From contig CP114119.1 in NCBI GenBank assembly GCA_029959195.1, forward strand, positions 2,170,001 through 2,234,000: a stretch of DNA of 64,000 nucleotides, read 5' to 3'. This DNA is from Dictyophora rubrovolvata. Its lineage: Eukaryota > Basidiomycota > Agaricomycetes > Phallales > Phallaceae. Each line of letters begins with the position of its first letter. The first letter of the stretch is position 1. A program made the position numbers and the translations under genes. This document shows positions 62,442 through 64,000 of the stretch, piece after piece. The notes below the pieces were generated by a model that saw only the letters and a program-made list of their open reading frames with translations, was not told the origin of the DNA and searched no databases.

Positions 62442-63482
62442 TCACCGAATATCAATAACGTCTTCATAGGCTTCATCTGAATCTGAGTGACTCGCTGATG
62501 ATGTAGAAGCTGACGAAGATGCGACTTTGGTCCGAGAGGAGCTGGAGGATAAATCTGAAGAAACGTAACATCTTCCTCCTCTACCAATGGGAAAGAAGGC
62601 GCGGGCATGCTCAAGACCCATCCACTCTTTGACACCTTTTTCTACCTCCCAAGACGGATTAACAACCTCTCTCCGTTGGCGAACGGCGATACAGGCTTGT
62701 TCGTATGAACACGATTGGTTGCGTGTAACCCAGGCGACAACAACGCTCGCACTCCAATCTGATCCGAGACGATCGTGAACTAGAATCCGCGAGTTTCTAT
62801 CGCGGAATGCATCATCCATGAAATCGACTGCTTTATCGAATATGGCGATGTATGATGGAGCTTTTTTCGATGAAGGAAGGTGGAGGCTGGGGTGAGGCGG
62901 TGTGATGATGTGATGTTTGATATGACTGAGTTTAGGGAGGGAGGAGAGTGGTGAGGAAGGTGGGGACGTAGGTTCGAATTGCGGTCCGTTGTTTATGCTT
63001 ATAACGTGCGTGATTCCGAGTTTTGCGAGCGTTCGAGGGTCTGTACCCGTGTATGAATCGGACATGTATAGGTATTTTGGAATAATTTCTGAGTGGCGGG
63101 GAAGGAAAACTGTTCCTTTTAATGGCGAAATGGCGATGCTGTAGATGTATTCCCGTACACGGTCTTTAGAGAGACCCGAGGGAAGCGATACTTTTGATAA
63201 GATTTGGTTGGCGTTTGAAGATGAATTCAGAGCATCGAGGTATTTCGCTTGCTCGACACGATATGCTCGAGCTTCGACGTGGACAGTTCCTCCCGGTGAT
63301 CGAAGACTCAGTTTCGAAAGGGCTCGGGAGAGTTTTGAAACGGAAATGGTACGTTCTGATAAACCAGACCCGCCTCGGCGGTGATTCAGCCGCATTACTT
63401 TGAAAGGGTGTATTGAATTTGAATTTGAAGACGGTGATGTTGAAGAAGGATTATCGAGACAAAGTGTAGCTGCGACAGACAT
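62442..63482 (-). CDS. Catalytically dead dual-specificity phosphatase-like protein
   Basis: A single-exon 346-residue protein. The core reads IIPKYLYMSDSYTGTDPRTL, AKLGITHVISINNG, then AIFDKAVDFMDDAF, ILVHDRLGSDWSAS at 233-246, and ACIAVRQRREVVNPS, the order of a DSP fold. In active enzymes the P-loop is HCx5R-S; here it is HDRLGSDWS, so Cys is Asp237 and Arg is Trp243. Both catalytic residues are lost, while the flanking His, Gly and Ser remain. It would be a binding-only pseudophosphatase, like animal STYX in concept. The N-terminus is Ser-rich and basic; the tail is Ser-rich and acidic. Intact frame suggests it is kept. Confidence 0.8.
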   Translation of the reverse strand: MSVAATLCLDNPSSTSPSSNSNSIHPFKVMRLNHRRGGSGLSERTISVSKLSRALSKLSLRSPGGTVHVEARAYRVEQAKYLDALNSSSNANQILSKVSLPSGLSKDRVREYIYSIAISPLKGTVFLPRHSEIIPKYLYMSDSYTGTDPRTLAKLGITHVISINNGPQFEPTSPPSSPLSSLPKLSHIKHHIITPPHPSLHLPSSKKAPSYIAIFDKAVDFMDDAFRDRNSRILVHDRLGSDWSASVVVAWVTRNQSCSYEQACIAVRQRREVVNPSWEVEKGVKEWMGLEHARAFFPIGRGGRCYVSSDLSSSSSRTKVASSSASTSSASHSDSDEAYEDVIDIR

Positions 63483-64000
63483 TTGGTCCGAGTCGTATTA
63501 TTCAGATGCAAACGCGGGGGGAAGGGGCTTTTTTTTACTTCTAACGGGGAAAAGGGAATAATGTGTTATATATACCTAGCAACAAAGGGAGATCCATATC
63601 GACTAAACGGGGAACAAAAAGGTAAATGAAGAAAGGGCGAAGCGTGAAAAAGAAGGTTCAACCGCTTTTCACTGGTAATTTCTCCTCTCATTCATGCCCG
63701 AACTCAGAAGAACAAAGGGAAGGACAATGCCTCGGCTCGATTATGTCAGCCGCTCCGGTGCATTGTGTGACATTTGTGACCGCGTGACCTGTATTCTCGC
63801 CATTGTCTCCTTTCCTGAATTCGCAGTCCGATGAGCAGCTGTTCATAGGTACGATCAGTAGTCAGTCCAGCATGTCTTTTGAGTCAATGGGAGATTAGAT
63901 TACGCTGTAATCTGACTTTTCGAAGATCCATTGTTCCCCGTTTCTTTCCTTTGTTGTTAAATCACCATCAGTGACAAGTCGGACTGGACGAGCATGAGCC
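63483..64000. other. Upstream flank of the phosphatase-like gene
   Basis: Promoter-type sequence to the window end; no gene supported. Confidence 0.5.

Overview
The window reads as nuclear DNA of a basidiomycete fungus, most likely a mushroom-forming Agaricomycete. Genes are dense and split by short introns (mostly 50-75 nt, GT...AG with CTNAN-type branch sites). The gene families also fit: expanded F-box-like proteins, a FunK1-type kinase relative, a DUF6533-like membrane protein and CYP63-like P450s. Most gene models below were assembled by hand from reading-frame continuity across introns; coding lengths that divide by three after splicing support them. No RNA gene, CRISPR array, LTR or virus-derived element was recognised.

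Layout. (1) 1.7-16.9 kb is a conserved housekeeping block: a very large LRR-DH-PH Rho exchange factor, a mitochondrial UbiB-type kinase of the Cqd1/ADCK2 group, an amphipathic LEA-like protein, a tail-anchored acidic protein, and an eight-exon REV7/MAD2L2 gene none of whose exons is long enough to stand out alone. (2) 17-51 kb is an accessory mosaic. It holds two close MFS transporter paralogues, three F-box-like paralogues, and an eroded inverted duplication (left arm about 21.6-26.3 kb, right arm about 47.15-51.3 kb). The left arm carries an apparently intact Tc1/mariner element absent from the right arm. The right arm carries a 481-bp TIR element absent from the left, so each arm supplies the empty site for the other. 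Three copies of a truncated FunK1-like gene and a small orphan gene pair ride in or next to the arms. Between the arms lie ordinary genes: fructosamine-3-kinase, an Old Yellow Enzyme, SNX4/Atg24, a PAP2 phosphatase, a P450 and KIN17. (3) 51.4-64 kb holds a DUF6533-like membrane protein, a second P450, a multi-RRM RNA-binding protein with a glutamine-rich tail, and a dual-specificity-phosphatase-like protein that has lost its catalytic Cys and Arg.

The genes do not form one obvious pathway. Several housekeeping genes act in membrane traffic and signalling (RhoGEF, SNX4, PAP2), mitochondrial lipid or quinone homeostasis (Cqd1-like), DNA and RNA maintenance (REV7, KIN17, RRM protein) and small-molecule repair or detoxification (FN3K, OYE, two P450s, two MFS pumps). 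The clearest novel material is the inverted duplication with its reciprocal transposon insertions, the TIR element, the orphan gene pair, and the pseudophosphatase.
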